Shown piece by piece: positions 25,143 to 40,600 of a stretch of 64,000 bases of DNA (the first letter of the stretch is position 1; each line of letters opens with the position of its first letter). The DNA is from Bolinopsis microptera. Taxonomy: Eukaryota; Ctenophora; Tentaculata; Lobata; Bolinopsidae. Made by a program: the position numbers and the translations under genes. The notes beneath the pieces are model-generated. The model searched no databases, was not told where the DNA came from, and saw only the letters and a list, made by a program, of their open reading frames with translations. The stretch covers positions 12,755,118 through 12,819,117 of the forward strand of contig NC_087078.1 of NCBI RefSeq assembly GCF_026151205.1, read 5' to 3'.

Positions 25143-25593
25143 AATATAAGTTGCTTAACATGACAACTTACTAAAAGAGAAAAATAATCTTGATTACATA
25201 ATAATTAATTCGGCTGAACCAACACATAGCAAGAGCAACATTAACGTTGGGCCGTCTACCAAATTTGAATGACAAACAATAACAAGAAATCAAACATATC
25301 ATATATAATTATAAGGAGTTTGTTCATTTACAATTCTGTCACAACTGTGAACTGAGAGAAGAAAGACAAGCGGATGGGAAATTGGACGGACAGAATTGTA
25401 ACCAACAAAAACACATTTCTGATAATCATAAGACTAATCTGGCCAGACTGTATCCCCAGCCATATGCAATCTCGCAGTGACTGTGAGTGGTGAGATTGGA
25501 CTTTTCTAATCCAAGGATCTGGGCTCTATATCATTGGTATTATGGAAAATTGTAACTCTCATAAACGTCCAGACTATGTGTTGCATACAGAGC

Positions 25594-26058
25594 TATGGTG
25601 GCCGAGGAGGCTCATTTTAAAAATAAAATAAAAAACCATACTCACGTGGCCGAGGAGGCTCATTCGGCCGAGGAGGATCATTTAAAAAAAATGACCCTGC
25701 TCGGCCATGGCCGAGGAGTATCAAACAATATGACGTAAAAATGAGTCTCCTCGGCCATGGCCGAGGAGTATCAAACAATATGACGGTGGCCGAGGAGGCT
25801 CATTTTTAAAAATAAAATAAAAACCATACTCACGTGGCCGAGGAGGCTCATTCGGCCGAGGAGGATCATTTAAAAAAAATGACCCTGCTCGGCCATGGCC
25901 GAGGAGTATCAAACAATATGACGTAAAAATGAGTCTCCTCGGCCATGGCCGAGGAGTATCAAACAATATGACGGTGGCCGAGGAGGCTCATTTTTAAAAA
26001 TAAAATAAAAACCATACTCACGTGGCCGAGGAGGCTCATTCGGCCGAGGAGGATCATT
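25594..26058. repeat. ~190-bp satellite built on GGCCGAGGAGG / GGCCATGGCC
   Basis: Tandem units starting GGTGGCCGAGGAGGCTCATT at about 25594, 25783 and 25972. Each contains GGCCGAGGAGG boxes and the palindrome CTCGGCCATGGCCGAG. The array is cut by the (CT)n tract. Confidence 0.9.
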
Positions 26059-26059
26059 T

Positions 26060-26854
<795 letters not shown>

Positions 26855-26869
26855 AGGATCATTTTTAAA

Positions 26870-27325
26870 AAATGATCCTGCTCGGCCATGGCCGAGGAGT
26901 ATCAAACAATATGACGGGAAAATGAGTCTCCTCGGCCATGGCCGAGCAGTATCAAACAATATGACGGGAAAATGAGCCTCCTCGGCCATGGCCGAGCAGT
27001 ATCAAAAAAAATGAGCCTCCTCGGCCATGGCCGAGGAGTATCAAACAATATGACGGGAAAATGAGCCTCCTCGGCCATGGCCGAGCAGTATCAAAAAAAA
27101 TGAGCCTCCTCGGCCATGGCCGAGGAGTATCAAACAATATGACGGGAAAATGAGCCTCCTCGGCCATGGCCGAGCAGTATCAAAAAAATGAGCCTCCTCG
27201 GCCATGGCCGAGGAGTATCAAACAATATGACGGGAAAATGAGTCTCCTCGGCCATGGCCGAGCAGTATCAAACAATATGACGGAAAATGAGCCTCCTCGG
27301 CCATGGACGAGCAGTATCAAAACAT
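26870..27325. repeat. ~50-bp satellite with perfect CTCGGCCATGGCCGAG palindromes
   Basis: About nine units of the form CTCGGCCATGGCCGAG-(G/C)AGTATCAAA(CAATATGACGG)AAAATGAGCCTC. Two versions alternate: the full unit and one where the CAATATGACGGG part is replaced by an A-run. It is the continuation of the 25.6-26.0 kb satellite on the other side of the (CT)n tract. Confidence 0.92.
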
Positions 27326-28586
27326 CGCGCGCGCAATGCGCGTCTTTTACTTCTTAACAATGTCACGCACAGCGGCTTACGTAAACAACAAGACAGCGTG
27401 GACTAACTAAGTTTGCATAATCAATATTTCGACTCGAATTATAGAACGGACATGTCATTGTCATCATCTTTATACTTGAAATCTTTTTTACAAAATGAAA
27501 CACAGATGTAAAATAATGAATTTATAAGAGCATTATCCGAGAACCCTTAAACACTGCAATGAAACTCCGCTGAAAAATCCGTTAAGTAGGTGAGAATTTA
27601 CCTACCATCGGAAAGTTCCAAAATCTGTAGCTAAATCCAAAACGTTTACAATCATACACTCCTTGCACCTTGAGATACGGAGATTGAACAGCGAGACGAA
27701 AATAAACGATGAGACAGATATTGAACACTAGGAGTTGGACGGACATTAAATACAAAGAGAACTATTTAACACGAGATAGAGATTGAAAACTGAAAGACAG
27801 ATATTAAACACTGCACAGTGAGACGGACAGTCAATACGCAGGGGAAACACTGGACGGTCATCAAACATTGAGGGAGACGGAGAATCGAGAGAGTTAACAC
27901 TGAGTGACATAAACACTGATGTGCATGATTGTTGAACTACTCAAACTCTTTCCCCATTCAAAACATCAAGTAACAAATGCTGTCAGTAGCAGATTGAAAA
28001 ATAACATTGCATTACTTTAAGATTAAAATTATAACCATTCTGAGCTGCGAAAGTAGCATTTGAAAGTGAATTTCAATCCTCCAACAAACTTTAGTAAAAT
28101 ACACGATGTCATATGTTTCAAAAGATTGTTATATTTTAATCTACCCTTGCTTATTTAATTAACCTCGTGCTATTTGCTAAAGAGAGAATAGCATTAGCAG
28201 ATCTAGTTCACGTCTTCATATTTTCATTCAAGTCTGCGTGATGTAATACGATGAAGCCACAAAATCTCACAGAGCTACAGAATTCAGTGATCGTCTACAA
28301 CACCAATAAAACCTGATAAAAATGGAAGTTATGATATACATTTTAGAAACTCCATTGCAACATATTGCAATAGATCATCTAATCCGGGGTATAGTATGAT
28401 GTGAAATTTGAAAAGTATTTAATATAAAAGCAAATTGTTTATCTCGTTAGGAAAATTTATCACGGAACTCAGAAAAGAACTTTCCTCTGCCACTACACGA
28501 AGGCCAACGCAGTAAAATTTAATGCTAAAGATATCTTTCTTCAAGATGCACTCTAAAATTTGGATCAGAATAATAAACAATGAACC
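27326..28586. other. Non-coding, with a degenerate minisatellite
   Basis: No gene seen. At about 27675-27925 a loose repeat of GAGACRGAYATTRAACACTG-like units is visible but too diverged to give a clean period. Confidence 0.4.
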
Positions 28587-28807
28587 TTATGCCAAATTAT
28601 TAGACGGAGGATCGTCTACTGATATTTCTCCGGAGTTGCAGTTCCACGACAGAGACCATCTACGGTAATTTTGTTGATTCTTATGAATTATCTCCGAGAA
28701 ATTCTCGGAGAGCTTCATCTCCGTCTAATACAGTAGACGGAGCCCGGAGAAATCATCTCCGGAGATGATCTACGGGAAATGGACCTCCGTCTAATAATTT
28801 GGCATAA
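28587..28807. mobile_element. 221-bp MITE with 24-bp perfect terminal inverted repeats
   Basis: Left end TTATGCCAAATTATTAGACG plus GAGG (28587-28610) is the exact reverse complement of the right end (28784-28807). The interior is rich in CTCCGGAGA and GTCTACTG palindromic pieces. A noisy reverse-complement copy at about 40450-40685 belongs to the palindrome described separately. Clean sequence stops almost exactly at the right end of this element. Confidence 0.85.
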
Positions 28808-31800
28808 TACCCCGGCCCAAGGGGGAACGGGGGGAAAAACGGGTTTTTTAAAATTTATCTGTTTTTTTTTTAAAAAAATGTTTTTTTAAAAATGAGGCCC
28901 AACGTTTCGCTAAGACTTCCCCACCTCGACAGTCTGTCTATTTTTGAAACCCTTTTTCCCTAATTTAAAAGGGCAGAATTCCAAAACAAAATCTGTACCT
29001 AAAATTAGTCCCCCCGGGCAAAACTTTTTCTACCAAACCCTATACGGGGGTTTTTGGACTTTTTTAAATACGGGAAAGACAAAATTGTGTCTGAATTTTA
29101 ATTTCATTCAGAACCGGAAGAAAAATATAATATATTTAAAGGGGAAAAGAAACCTTATAAAATTTTTCTGGAACCCTTTGATTGGGATAATTTTCATTTT
29201 TTTAACTCTTAATTTAGTGTTTCATGGTAACCTTTATTTTTGGACCCCAAAAATTTGGGAACCCACCAACAAAACCAGGCGAAGCAAAATTTTTCCCCCC
29301 TTTTTCACCGTAAAAAGGAAAGATAAAACTAAAAGAATGAAACCAGCTTACAACTTTACTCGGGGAAACAGACTCGTGACTTTACCCCAAAAAATTTTTA
29401 AAAAATTTAATTTTACAGTTAGTTTTTTAAGTTGCATACATAAATTTAAATACCAAAAAAATGTAACAATGTGGTTTGGCCATTGCTATATTTTTTAAAA
29501 TAAAATAAACCCTTCCATATTTTAATAAAAAATTTTAAAAAAAATAAACCTGAAAAAAGGGAGATGGAGAGAAAACGAGTATTTTCACAAACATAAATAG
29601 AAAAAAATTAAATTTAGACAGAAAAAATGCAAGCTTGATCATTTTTTTTTTATTTCCTGCCCCCCAAAACCCGAAATTTTACCCGTTCAATTTTCCCTTT
29701 GGTCATCATAACGCATTTATTTAACTTTCTTCCTTTTGTTCCCGATTTTTTTTCATGAATTTTCAGCTTCCCAAAACCCCGAAATATTTTTCCCATTCAT
29801 CAGATCACTGTAAAAAAAATGTGAACGTTTTTTAACTAGAATTCCTCCTTCAAAAAACAGAACTTAATTTCTGAAAAGATAAAAAAAACCCAAGGAAATC
29901 AAAGTGGGGGGGAAAAAACCCCAAATGCCCAGAAACAGAAAATGTAAGTAAAAAATAAACCTTTTAAAATTTTTTCCCAACAGAAAGTAAAATTTAATTT
30001 GCACTGAACAGGTGGTTACAGCCCACTACAATTTAAAAAAAAGTCCACTGAAACAGGGGGCAAAATAGCACCAGCCAAGCTTTTTGACAACTTCAATCCC
30101 AATCATCTGCAAAAAGCGCCTAGAATTCAAAAAAGCTGCAAAAAGCGCCAACAATACACAGGGACCTCAAGTGATTTTTACACAGCTGTTGTTTAAAAAA
30201 AAACCTCCATCAACAAAAATGAGAAACCAGAGTAAAACGCAAAACAAAAAAAAATTGCTATTAAATTTTAAAGAACTACCAACAATTTTTTTTTACAGAA
30301 AAAAATGTTAAAAAAAAAGGAAAAAAAAGTTTTTCAAAAAAGAAACAACTTGTAGGGGCCCTTTATTAAGAGGGAACTGATTGTTATTAATATTTTGATA
30401 AAATCCACGATCCCACAAAAACACTATTACACTCAGGTACTACAAAATTTTAAAGATTTTCCTTTTGGAATAAATAAAATACATTTACAGTATAAATTAA
30501 AATTTTTTTTTATTCACAAATCACAGCCCAAAGATTTTATTGTCCCCCTAAAAGTCCAGTGAATGTGTATTTTTTAGCGTGTAAAGGGGTAAATGTTTTT
30601 GGGTCCCAAAAGTGGGTGGTATGTTTGTGTCCACAAACAAAAAATTCAAGCGAACATTAATTGGGGATTTAAACGATTAAAATCTCAAATTTTTTTTTAA
30701 ACTTTAAACATTTTTAAAAAAAAAAATTTGGTTTAGTCCCCCGCCGGGAATATAAAATTTCTAAAAAAATCAGTGTTTTTAAAGTTGGTTGAAACTGTTA
30801 GGAAAAGCTGAAGGTATAAAATTAAAAAAAAACCTATTAAAATAACCAGGTTACAAGAAAAACCGTCAGTATGTTTTCAGACTGCAGAGGTTGAGGGAAA
30901 AATTAATCATTTACAGTGTGAACTAAACACTGGCTTTTTGGGCCCCGACTTTGTTTTCCCCCGCAAATTAGATCGTTTGGGACTGCTTCAAATCAACTCC
31001 TAAACCCGTTTTAAAAACTAAAGCAGTTTTTAAAAAATTGTAACGCAAAATTTTTTTTTAAGAAAAGGACCACATAAAATCAATAATTTTTTCGCTGCAA
31101 CTTTTAAATTGCACCTCAAAACCCAAAAAGGATACTTGAAGAGCCATAAAAAAGATGACAAAAATAAAAATAGACAATTTTTTCAATATTTTTCCCATTA
31201 TACATTGAAAAAACACACAGGGAATTTAAACATAAAAAATTTTGAGATACAAAAAAGAAAGGTTCAAAATCCAGACCAAAATTTTAAAAATTTTAATAAA
31301 ACTGTTAAGGGATCTGTGGGTGCCCCCCAAAAAATTTTTAAAGACCAAATGACATTAAGGGTATTTTTTATTGAAGAGTGAAAAATGTTAAAAAAGTAAA
31401 TATAATAATATAATACAAAAATTTAAAAACAGTGATGCAATTGGCAAAAGCAAAAATCGTTTAAACCTGACAATAGATTTTCGTCTTCCTTCTAACTTTT
31501 TCTCCTCATTCAGGTTTTAAGGAGACATTGGATATAGGGGCGGGCCCCCTGCCTTCTTAAAACTTTTTATGAAAAACCCTAACGCTACTACACACCCCTT
31601 TATCTTTATACCAAGCTCAGGGGGAAATTCCCCATGTTTAGGAAAATAAACCCGGCCTGTAGTCTTTCCCCTTTGGGCTTTGGGGGCCCATCAACACAGC
31701 AAGTTTCCTTTTAAAACCAAAGGCCCCCAAGCTCAGGGGCCATTCCTCCGTATGGTAAATACAGGGAGGACAAAAAAGACCCTTTCTTTAATTTTTGTAG

Positions 31801-34625
31801 CCCCACTGTTCATGCAACTGGTTCTTTTTTTCATTCTTGTCAGAGGGGTAGAGCTGTGGCCCTGGGCTTTCCTTGATATGTAGGCATTTTTGGATTGAAA
31901 ATACGCATGTCCCAAAAAAAGTCCTCTCAAATGTGCTTTCCATACTCCCCTCTGATAAATCAGCCTAGCCATATATCCGCATTTTTTTTCCCTTTTGTTG
32001 GGAAATTGGGTGATTCCATAGGTGGGTTTAAAAAAGGGGCTAAATCCTCAGCTCAAATCCTTGGGCCCCCCAGCCTAAGGAAAAACACAACAGAGTCCCC
32101 TCACGTTTTTTATGACGGAAATTCTTAAAAGTTAGGATATGATTGTGATCATTAAAGGCTCCAAAATCCAACAGATTTTTTGGGGGTTTATGGATGTCCC
32201 AACCATACCAGAATGAACAGCAAACTCTGAAGGTCGTTTGAAAAAGCTCTTTAAAAAAGGAATTACCCTACAGGTTTAATGGGGAAAACCTGTTAGCCAA
32301 GCTCCTGACCCAAAGTTTTTTGTACCCCGTTGCAGTGACTCCCCAAAAATTCTCATCCCCTTTACTCATTTTCTTTTGGGAAGCTTTCCCTTTTTCAAGT
32401 GTAATTTTTAACTAACTTGAGGCTGTTCACTCCCGCCCATTTACTTAATTTTTTTCCAACTTCATCCGAAATGTTTCCTGGGCCCTAGATGAGGGCAAAC
32501 CCGCTCCTCGTTTATAAATTTAGTGAAAGTCTGGGAACCCCCTTTTCCCCGATCTCTACTGGGTTTTAAAAATACCAACCACCCCCCCAAACTTTCAGGT
32601 ACGCAGACCCTTCTCCTCGCAGGTTTAAATCACATTCCTACCAAAAATTTTCCAGGAAAAGAACTTTTTTCTTGGGACAAATTCCCAAAGGGGTGAAGAG
32701 GTAAAAAGTGTTTTTTATGGTGCGCATCACAAAGGTCCACCAACAGAGGGTTTTTTGGTTTTCGATGATAGGGCAGCCGAAGTTTTATCAAAAGCAAAAT
32801 TTTGGGCAACCTTCTACATCCCTTTCCCCCTTTTTTTACTTTATTTTTTTGCATACGTCTCTCTAAAACCCCTCTCCCCCCCCTTCCCCCACACTGTTTC
32901 CCCCCGAAAAATGCTTCCCCCATCGCATGTGATCCTCTATAAACCCGAAACTCCAAATAAAAACATTGGGGGCTTGGGAATTTGCGAAATTTTCCCTTTT
33001 TGGGCCCTTTAGGGTAAGAAAAGTCTTCACTTTTTTGGGGGAAATAGCCTAACTAGGACCGTTTTAAACTGATAAATCCTACAACAGCCCCCAGTTTTCT
33101 TCAGAGAAAACCCGCTGCTGCAGAGTCATCCACACCCCAAGCTTTCACATTGTAAGCTATTTGCCGGCTGTTTTCAGGCCATTTTGTTATCCCGGGGATA
33201 ATCCACGGTTTTTGAAATTTCATTCCCCATTAAACAAAGTTTGGTGTGGGGAAACCCCTCTGAAATTCTCCAAGATGTAAAAAAGGACTTCCCGTTTTCC
33301 AGGGGCCCCAAATCAATTTTTTCCCAAACTTTGGGAAACTTTTAAAAACTCTTTAAAAAACTTTCCAAAAAAGACTGTCCTTAATTTTCCCTTTATCAAA
33401 TTTTACTCCATAACAAAAGACAAAACAGAAAACATAGAAGTAACAATTTAAACGCCGAAAAGATAACCCAAAAAAGGGGATAAAGGGGGGTTTGAAACAA
33501 CGATAACACTAAAAAATTACTAAAAATAATTTTTGTAAAAATTGGCCCGTATTTTTCTTTTTGCCCCTCGATTTTCAACAACGGGTAAATTTTCAAAAAA
33601 AAGCGCGGCGCACCTAAAATTTGGTTTCATTTAAAAATTAATTATTTGCCCGAAAAATTTTATTTGATTCATTAAAAAGTTTTTTATTAGAAATAAAGCG
33701 TAAAAAAAATGAATTTCGGGAAAAAATTGTTAAAGGGTTTTATAAAAATATTAAAAAAATTATATGTTTATAATTTAATAATTTTTTATAATAATTTAAA
33801 AAACAATTTTTTATAATATATTAATTAAACCCATCAAAAACAAAATTTCGCGCCAGTTGGGCTCGTTTTTACATCAAATTTTTTGGTTTTACTAAAACAC
33901 AAAGGGTTAAAAAAAAGCACTTAAAAGGGCTTAATAAAAATGTCTTTTAAAAACCAGGGAAAACTTACTGGGAGCTGGGGATGGCCAAATAAAGGGGCCC
34001 GTAGCGCGATGGTTTTTTGTGGGTTTTCAATTTTCCCCCAAAATTTCCCCCTTTTGCTTCTCTTGTCATACGTTTATGACCCCCCCCGCGCACGAATGCG
34101 CCCGGGTCCCCCCGTAAACCCTCACAAAAGGAAACCCACCGTGGGCGCAACGGATACAATGCTTTTCACTAGTGACTAGATCGGGCAATTCCTTTCTGTG
34201 CCCCGGGCCCACTGGGGATGAATTTTCATCGTCAATTTTAAACCCGTCCCGCGTGGGATTTAAAAACCGTTTAGTAAGCTTCCTCGTGCAAATTTTGACC
34301 CGATGGGTTTTATGCCCCAAAAAAACAACGTTGCAACGTTTTAAAGGGCCCCAAACGGTTTTTGTACGCAAATGCCACTACGGGGCCCCGCGCGCATCAA
34401 ATAATGCCCTTTTCCCCAACCATTTTATGGGTCAAATAAATTTGCTCGCCCAAAAAATTTTTTACGGGGAAAAATTGGTTTTTTAAAGGTTTTTCAGCCC
34501 GGGACAAAACGGGGGTTTTAAAATAAACCCTGATCCCCAACCCCCAAACCCTAAACCCTAACCCCAAGCTATCCAAAACCCTTTTCCCCCAACCCTAACC
34601 CCAACCCACCCAAACAAAACCCAAT

Positions 34626-37600
34626 TTTATTGTTTTAACTAGCCGCACGTGACCAAAAAACGGGTTTTTTTTCCCATAACCCCCCAGGGGAAAAAATTTT
34701 TTTTTAAAAATACGTCATGGGGGTGATTCGGGAAAAAAGGGGTCCAAAAAAACACCGTTCAGATCAAAATCCCCATCCAAAGGGCCCTTTTTCCCCCCAA
34801 GAATTTTTTTAAAAAATTTGGGCGACCCAATTTTGTAGGACGGGGTTTTTTATAAGTAAACAGACCCGGGGATAAACGAAGGTTGACATCGTGAATCAAC
34901 ATCGGTTTCCCCAAGTTTAATTTACCCATTGATAATCTTTAAAAAACTTGCTTCAAAAAATTTAAATTAAAAATAAGAACGTCGCAAGACAGCCGGAAAA
35001 CAGTTTTTTCAGTTTGCATTTAAAAATTTGATACTTAGCTTCACATAACCATGTTGCTGGGGGCAACCTGCGAATTCGCGCAATGGGAAATAAAAGGCTT
35101 TTTGGGTAAAGCAATTTTATCAGCTGAAAGTGCTTAAAAGGGCGATTTTAAATTCATCGCAAAACTCGTGAAAGGGACATAGCGCATCTTGCCACATCTA
35201 GGCACTAGTGAGAAACATAAAGAGTGCGCGGCGCACACAAAAACACATCCCCCCTACAAGGCCTTTGGGCCCCTGCCCCGCTGCCAGTAAGAAATTTTTT
35301 GGGCCCTTTAAAACCTTTAAATTAAATTTCCTTTAAATGGGTATTTTTAAAATGTGTACAGTAAAACCAAAAAAATTTGACTGGCAAAGAGTTTTAACTC
35401 GGCGCGCATTTGATTTTGATAGGTTAATTTAAAATATTTATTAAAAATTTTTTAAATTTAAATTTTTATAATAAATTTTTAAAATTTTAAAAAAAATAAT
35501 TATTTTTTATATTATAACCCATAACACAAATTTTTTAAATTCATTTCCCGTTAAAAAGACTAATTTCTAATTTAAAACCCAATTTAAATGGGATCAAAAA
35601 TAATTCCCGGGAAAAAAATTTAATTCTTTAAGGAAACCCAAAATTTTGTGCCGGGCCCCGCTATTTTAAAAAAAATTTTCACCGTAGTAGAAAATCGAGC
35701 GCAAAGGGAAACGCCACCCTTTTCACAAGAATACTTTAGTAAATTTTTTTAGTTTTTTCGTTTTTATTTCAAAAACCCCCTTTTTTCACTTTTATTAAAG
35801 GGTTTTCTTTTCGACGATTAATTTTAATTTCTCCCATGTTTTCCCCTTTTTGTCAATTTAATGGAGAAAAACATTGAAAGAAGGAAAAAAGGAACATCTA
35901 AATAGGAAAAAATTTTAAAAGATCTTAAAAAATTCCAAAAATGACCAATATATGTGGGCCAGAAAAAAAGGAAATTCCCTTTTTACATCTTAGGAGCCAC
36001 TTTTTATTATCAAACATTTCAACCTTTCAAATGTCAACAATCCAAAAATCAATTTAGAACCGAAACGTGACCCTTTTGTAAAAATAAAATGCCCAAATCA
36101 AAATTAATTGTACTCAATATAAATTTTAAAAAATTTTACTCCCAAAAAACCCGGTCACAGCAAGTTCACCCCCAAATGGATAATTAAACATACAATCCAC
36201 GGGATAAAACCCTTTCCCAAAAAGGCCCAACCTTCGGGGTTTTGTGGGGGGTTACTTCTGTGACCCCGATTCTCCCAAATTTCACTCCCAAAAATCCGAC
36301 AGCAAACACACAGCGAAAGCTTGAGCTGGTGATCTTTCATCGCTCCTCATATGTGTCCTGGGCCACCCTTCCCCCCCTAGTAACCGGGCACGCTCAGAAA
36401 AAGGGGGTAGATTTTACTATGTTTGTAGGGGGTATCTTTGGACCCCAAATTTTGGGGTGGCCAGCGACATTCATGATTTTTTTTTCGAGGGGGTTAAAAC
36501 GGTGACATGCATCAATTTGCCCCATTACTTTTTTGGGCCCTTCCCCCAGCAACTAGATTATCAAAAGGGAAAAGAACAACTTGGGCCCATAGACCTTCAT
36601 TTTCCTTTCTGAAAGGGGAAATCATACTGGGGGCACCAGACCTTCTGAAGTTTTTAAAAGCAACATTTGGCTACATGTTTTCTTCTGGGGGACTTTTCCC
36701 CAACTTTTCTACAAAAAAACCCAAAACCAACTTGCTATTTCCCACCATTTTTCCCAATCATTCTAAGGTTTTTAACCATCATCCATGACCTCATTTTCCC
36801 AGCATGTAAACGTGTAAAAAACTGAGTAAACATTTTAAAACGCTTTTTAAAAACCAGATTTGACCTTTGACTTTAAAACCAAACCCTCGTAAGGGGTCCG
36901 ATGACTCCCCCGGGTGAAGAAGGAAAGTTTTTACCCGCAAACAAGTCGTTCCCCCAAAAGAATTTGAGAAGGTAGTGACCATTTTTTTTTCCCTTTTCCC
37001 CCATACCGTGCCTGCCACAAAATCTGACAAAACCATTCACATAGTTTTGGCCCATCAAGCCTTACACGGCTTACCTTTAAAATCCTCCCAACACAAACAA
37101 TTTCGTACCCTTGAAGGAACTCATTCAAAAAGGGGGTTTTTCCCACATCCATGACCTAAACTTTCCCAGCAATTTTAACGTGTAAAAATTTGAGTAAACA
37201 CTTTACGCTTTTTCCCAAAGACTAAACCTTTTGACAAAAACCAAACCCTCGAAAAGGGGTCCAAGGACTCGCCGGTAAAGGGAAAAGGCATTATTACCGA
37301 AAACAAGTCTTTTTCTACACAGGAATTTGGAAGGTATGCCCCTTATGACCCCTTTAAACCCATCCCGGGTGCTGCCAAACATAATCTGAACAAAACCATT
37401 CACAATAGTCTGAGTCATCAACTTACAAGGGTTTCCCGTTGAAACCCTCCCATCCCAAACAACTCGAAATTTGAAAGGAACGACAAATTTAAAACTACTT
37501 GCGTAAACTTTCTTAAAAATTTTCGGGGTCTGGGGTTCTATTTGGTTTTTGGTAGGGCTACCCCTTGAGGGCTCTAAACATACGGGTTCCCGTGTTTTAA

Positions 37601-40600
37601 AACGGGCAATCTGAAATCTATCCACGCAACACGGTCACTAAAGGGGGGGTTTAGTACATTTAAAAGGTGTACATGGAAAGCAAAAAAAGGGCCCTGGACC
37701 GCCCCTATACCAATGTCTCCCTTAAAAACCTGATACCTGAGGAGAAGAGCTCGAAGGATAGCCCGATATCTATTGCCCCAGGTTTAAACCCGATTGTGCT
37801 CGGGCCAATTCCCTCACTTGTTTAAAATTTATTTTATTAAATTTTATAAAAACCCTTTTTTAAAAAACATTTTCACTTTTCAATAAAAAAACTAGTTTAA
37901 GTCAAAGGTCTATAAAAATTTTTTGTTTGCACACACAATCCCTCCCGGGATTTTTTATAATTAAATCTTGCTGGATTTTTAAACCTTTCGAATTGAAAAT
38001 CTCAAAATTTTAAATTTTTAAAAAATTCCTTTGAAAGTTTTTCAAGTAAAAGGGGAAAAATTTTGTAAAATTTTCTATTGTATAAGTCTTTTTTTAGGGC
38101 TTTTTAAAGAAACCCCTTTTAAATTAAATTAAGCAATTTGAAGTTGCGCCGGATTTATTGTTTTTAATGGGGTTTCCCCTTTCTTAAAAAAAACCCCCTT
38201 TTTTGCTTTTACTTTTCTTTTAAAAACTGCTTTATTTTTTAAACGTTTAGAATGTTTTAAGCAGGGGGCAACAAATCCTAAATGGGGCGAAAACGAAGTC
38301 AGCCCAAACCCAAATTTTGCTTTAGTTCACACTTTGCGATTAATGTACCTCCCCAAACCTCTCCCGTCTGCAAATACTGCCTGTCTTATTTGAAAACCGG
38401 GTTTAGTTTAATAGTTTTTTTTTAATCGTAAAACCTTAAGTTTTTCTCCCCAGTTTCCCCCAAATTTTAAAACACTGTTTATTGCTAGTATTTTATATTA
38501 CTGAGCAGACTGAACCAATTTTTGTTTAAAATGATTAAGTTTATTAAATTGAAAACAAAATCGAATAAACCCCAACAATTAAAGATCGTTTTAATTTTTT
38601 TGCGTGAGACACAAAACACTAAAACATCCCCCTTTTTGACCCCCAAAACACAACGCCTTACACCTAAACCTCCCAATTACACTAAAGGAAAACCCTAGGA
38701 GCAATGAATCAAACCGGCCTTGTTTTGTGAAAAACCAAAATTTTCCGTTTACGGGAAAATTTACTATTTATTCACTAAGAAAATCTTTAATTTATGCTAG
38801 TCCCTGAGGGGAAATAGTGCTTATGTAGATCGGGGAATTTATATTAAAAATTAAAAACCCAATGTTTTTCCCTCTTAAAAAAGGGTCACCATACAATTGG
38901 AATTTTTTTTGGAAAAAATTTTTTAAAACCCTTTTTTTTCTAACTTTTTCTGTAAATAGTTTTGGAATTTCTAAATTTAATAGAAAATTTTCGTTTTAAT
39001 GTTTTGCGAAACTTACCGGGTTTACTCAAATTTTTATGGGGGTTATTTTTTAATCAACACGGGGTCATAATCACTTGGGGGTCCATTTGTTTTTTTGGTG
39101 CATGTTGCAGTTTTAATGAATTCCAAGGGCAATTTTTAAAGCAATGATGATTGTTAGAATTTTTGCCCAACAAGCTTGAGCGGTCCCTATTCGGGCCTCC
39201 TGTTTTCAGGGGCCCTTTTATTAAAAGGGTAGTGGCCCTGAAAACCCACCGTTCAGTGAAAAAAAATTTTTGTATTTGATCTGTGGGGCCCCAATTTTTA
39301 AAAAGAGTTTTTTTTTTTAACTTAAAAATTTGCGTACTTTTTCATTTTTTTTTTGGGGCCCCGACTTGTTTTTCCTTGTTTTTTTTATTTTTTCCGCACC
39401 TAAAACGATTTTCTGAAGGGGGAAATTTCAGTTAAAAAACGTTCCCCTTTTAATTATCCCGTATCTGTAAAAGACAATATGGGGAGGAGTAAAGTTTAAA
39501 AAGTCATAAAAAAAAATTACGATCAATAGGAAAAAATTTTTAAATAAATGACATTTTATGATGATTTAAAAGTAAATTGAAGGGCTAAAAACTTTTTGGG
39601 GGGCAGAGAAATAAAATAAATGATAAAAAGCTTGCATTTATTCTGCCCAAACCCCAATTTAAAATTAATTCTAGGGTATGTTTGTGAAACAATCAGTACT
39701 CCCACTCCTTTTTTTCGGGTTTTTTTTTTAAAAATTTTTTTAAAATTTAAAGGCAGATTTTTTTTATTTTAAATTAAAGAAAAGGGCCCAAAACCCACAT
39801 TGTAAATTTTTTTTGGAAACATTTTTAGTATGCATACTTATAACAAACCGGGAAAATTAATTTCAAAAAATTTTGGGGGCCCCAAGCCCCGCGTCTCCCC
39901 CCACGGTAAATTTTGTTTGTGATTCCCTACTTTTAAAGATCATCTTACCCGAAGGGGGGAAATGGGGAAAGTTTTGCTTCACCGGGTGTTTTTGAGGCTT
40001 CCCAGTTTTGGGACCCCAAAAAAATATGATAAACCATAAAACACTACTTAAGGTTAAAACATGAACTTATCACACAACTGCAATGATTCCAAAAATTGTA
40101 TAATTCAGTATTTAATATATATTATAAATCAAACACGGCCCCTCTAAATTTAAAGAAAAACCCAATTCGGGAACCAATCTGCCCTTACCTTAATTAAAGA
40201 GCCCCTTTCCAAACATAATTTTTTTCTTTTAGAAAATGTTTTTTCCCCGGGAAACTTTTGAGGTACAAAAGGGTAGTTAAATTTCTGACTTAATTTTGGG
40301 AAAAATTGATTACACAATAACAGACGCCCGAGGGGGCCCAACGCTTGGTCAAAACGTTGCCTTTCTTTTTAAAATAAAACTTTTTTAAAAATTTTTACAG
40401 ATATTTCCAAAACTTTTACCCCCCATTCCAGGGCCCGGGTTTAAAATCCCAAATTTAATTAGACGGAGGCCCCATTTCCCGTAGATCATCCCCGGGAGAT
40501 GATTTTTCCCGGCTCCGCTACGAATTAAAACGTAGATGAAGCTCTCCGGGGAATTTCTCGGAGTTAAATTTTCATCCCAAAATCAACAAAATTACCTTTA

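Noticed and set aside
28944..29498. 184-codon plus-strand frame
   Set aside because: Lies in homopolymer-inflated low-quality sequence; composition is dominated by Phe/Lys/Asn from T and A runs, with no motif.
34530..34615. True telomere at the palindrome axis
   Set aside because: Only a few degenerate CCCTAA units, in the wrong orientation for a right-hand chromosome end, and sequence continues for 30 kb.
37203..37625. 140-codon minus-strand frame in the ~360-bp tandem unit
   Set aside because: Base quality is too poor; the partner unit has stops in the same frame and the mirror region does not support it.
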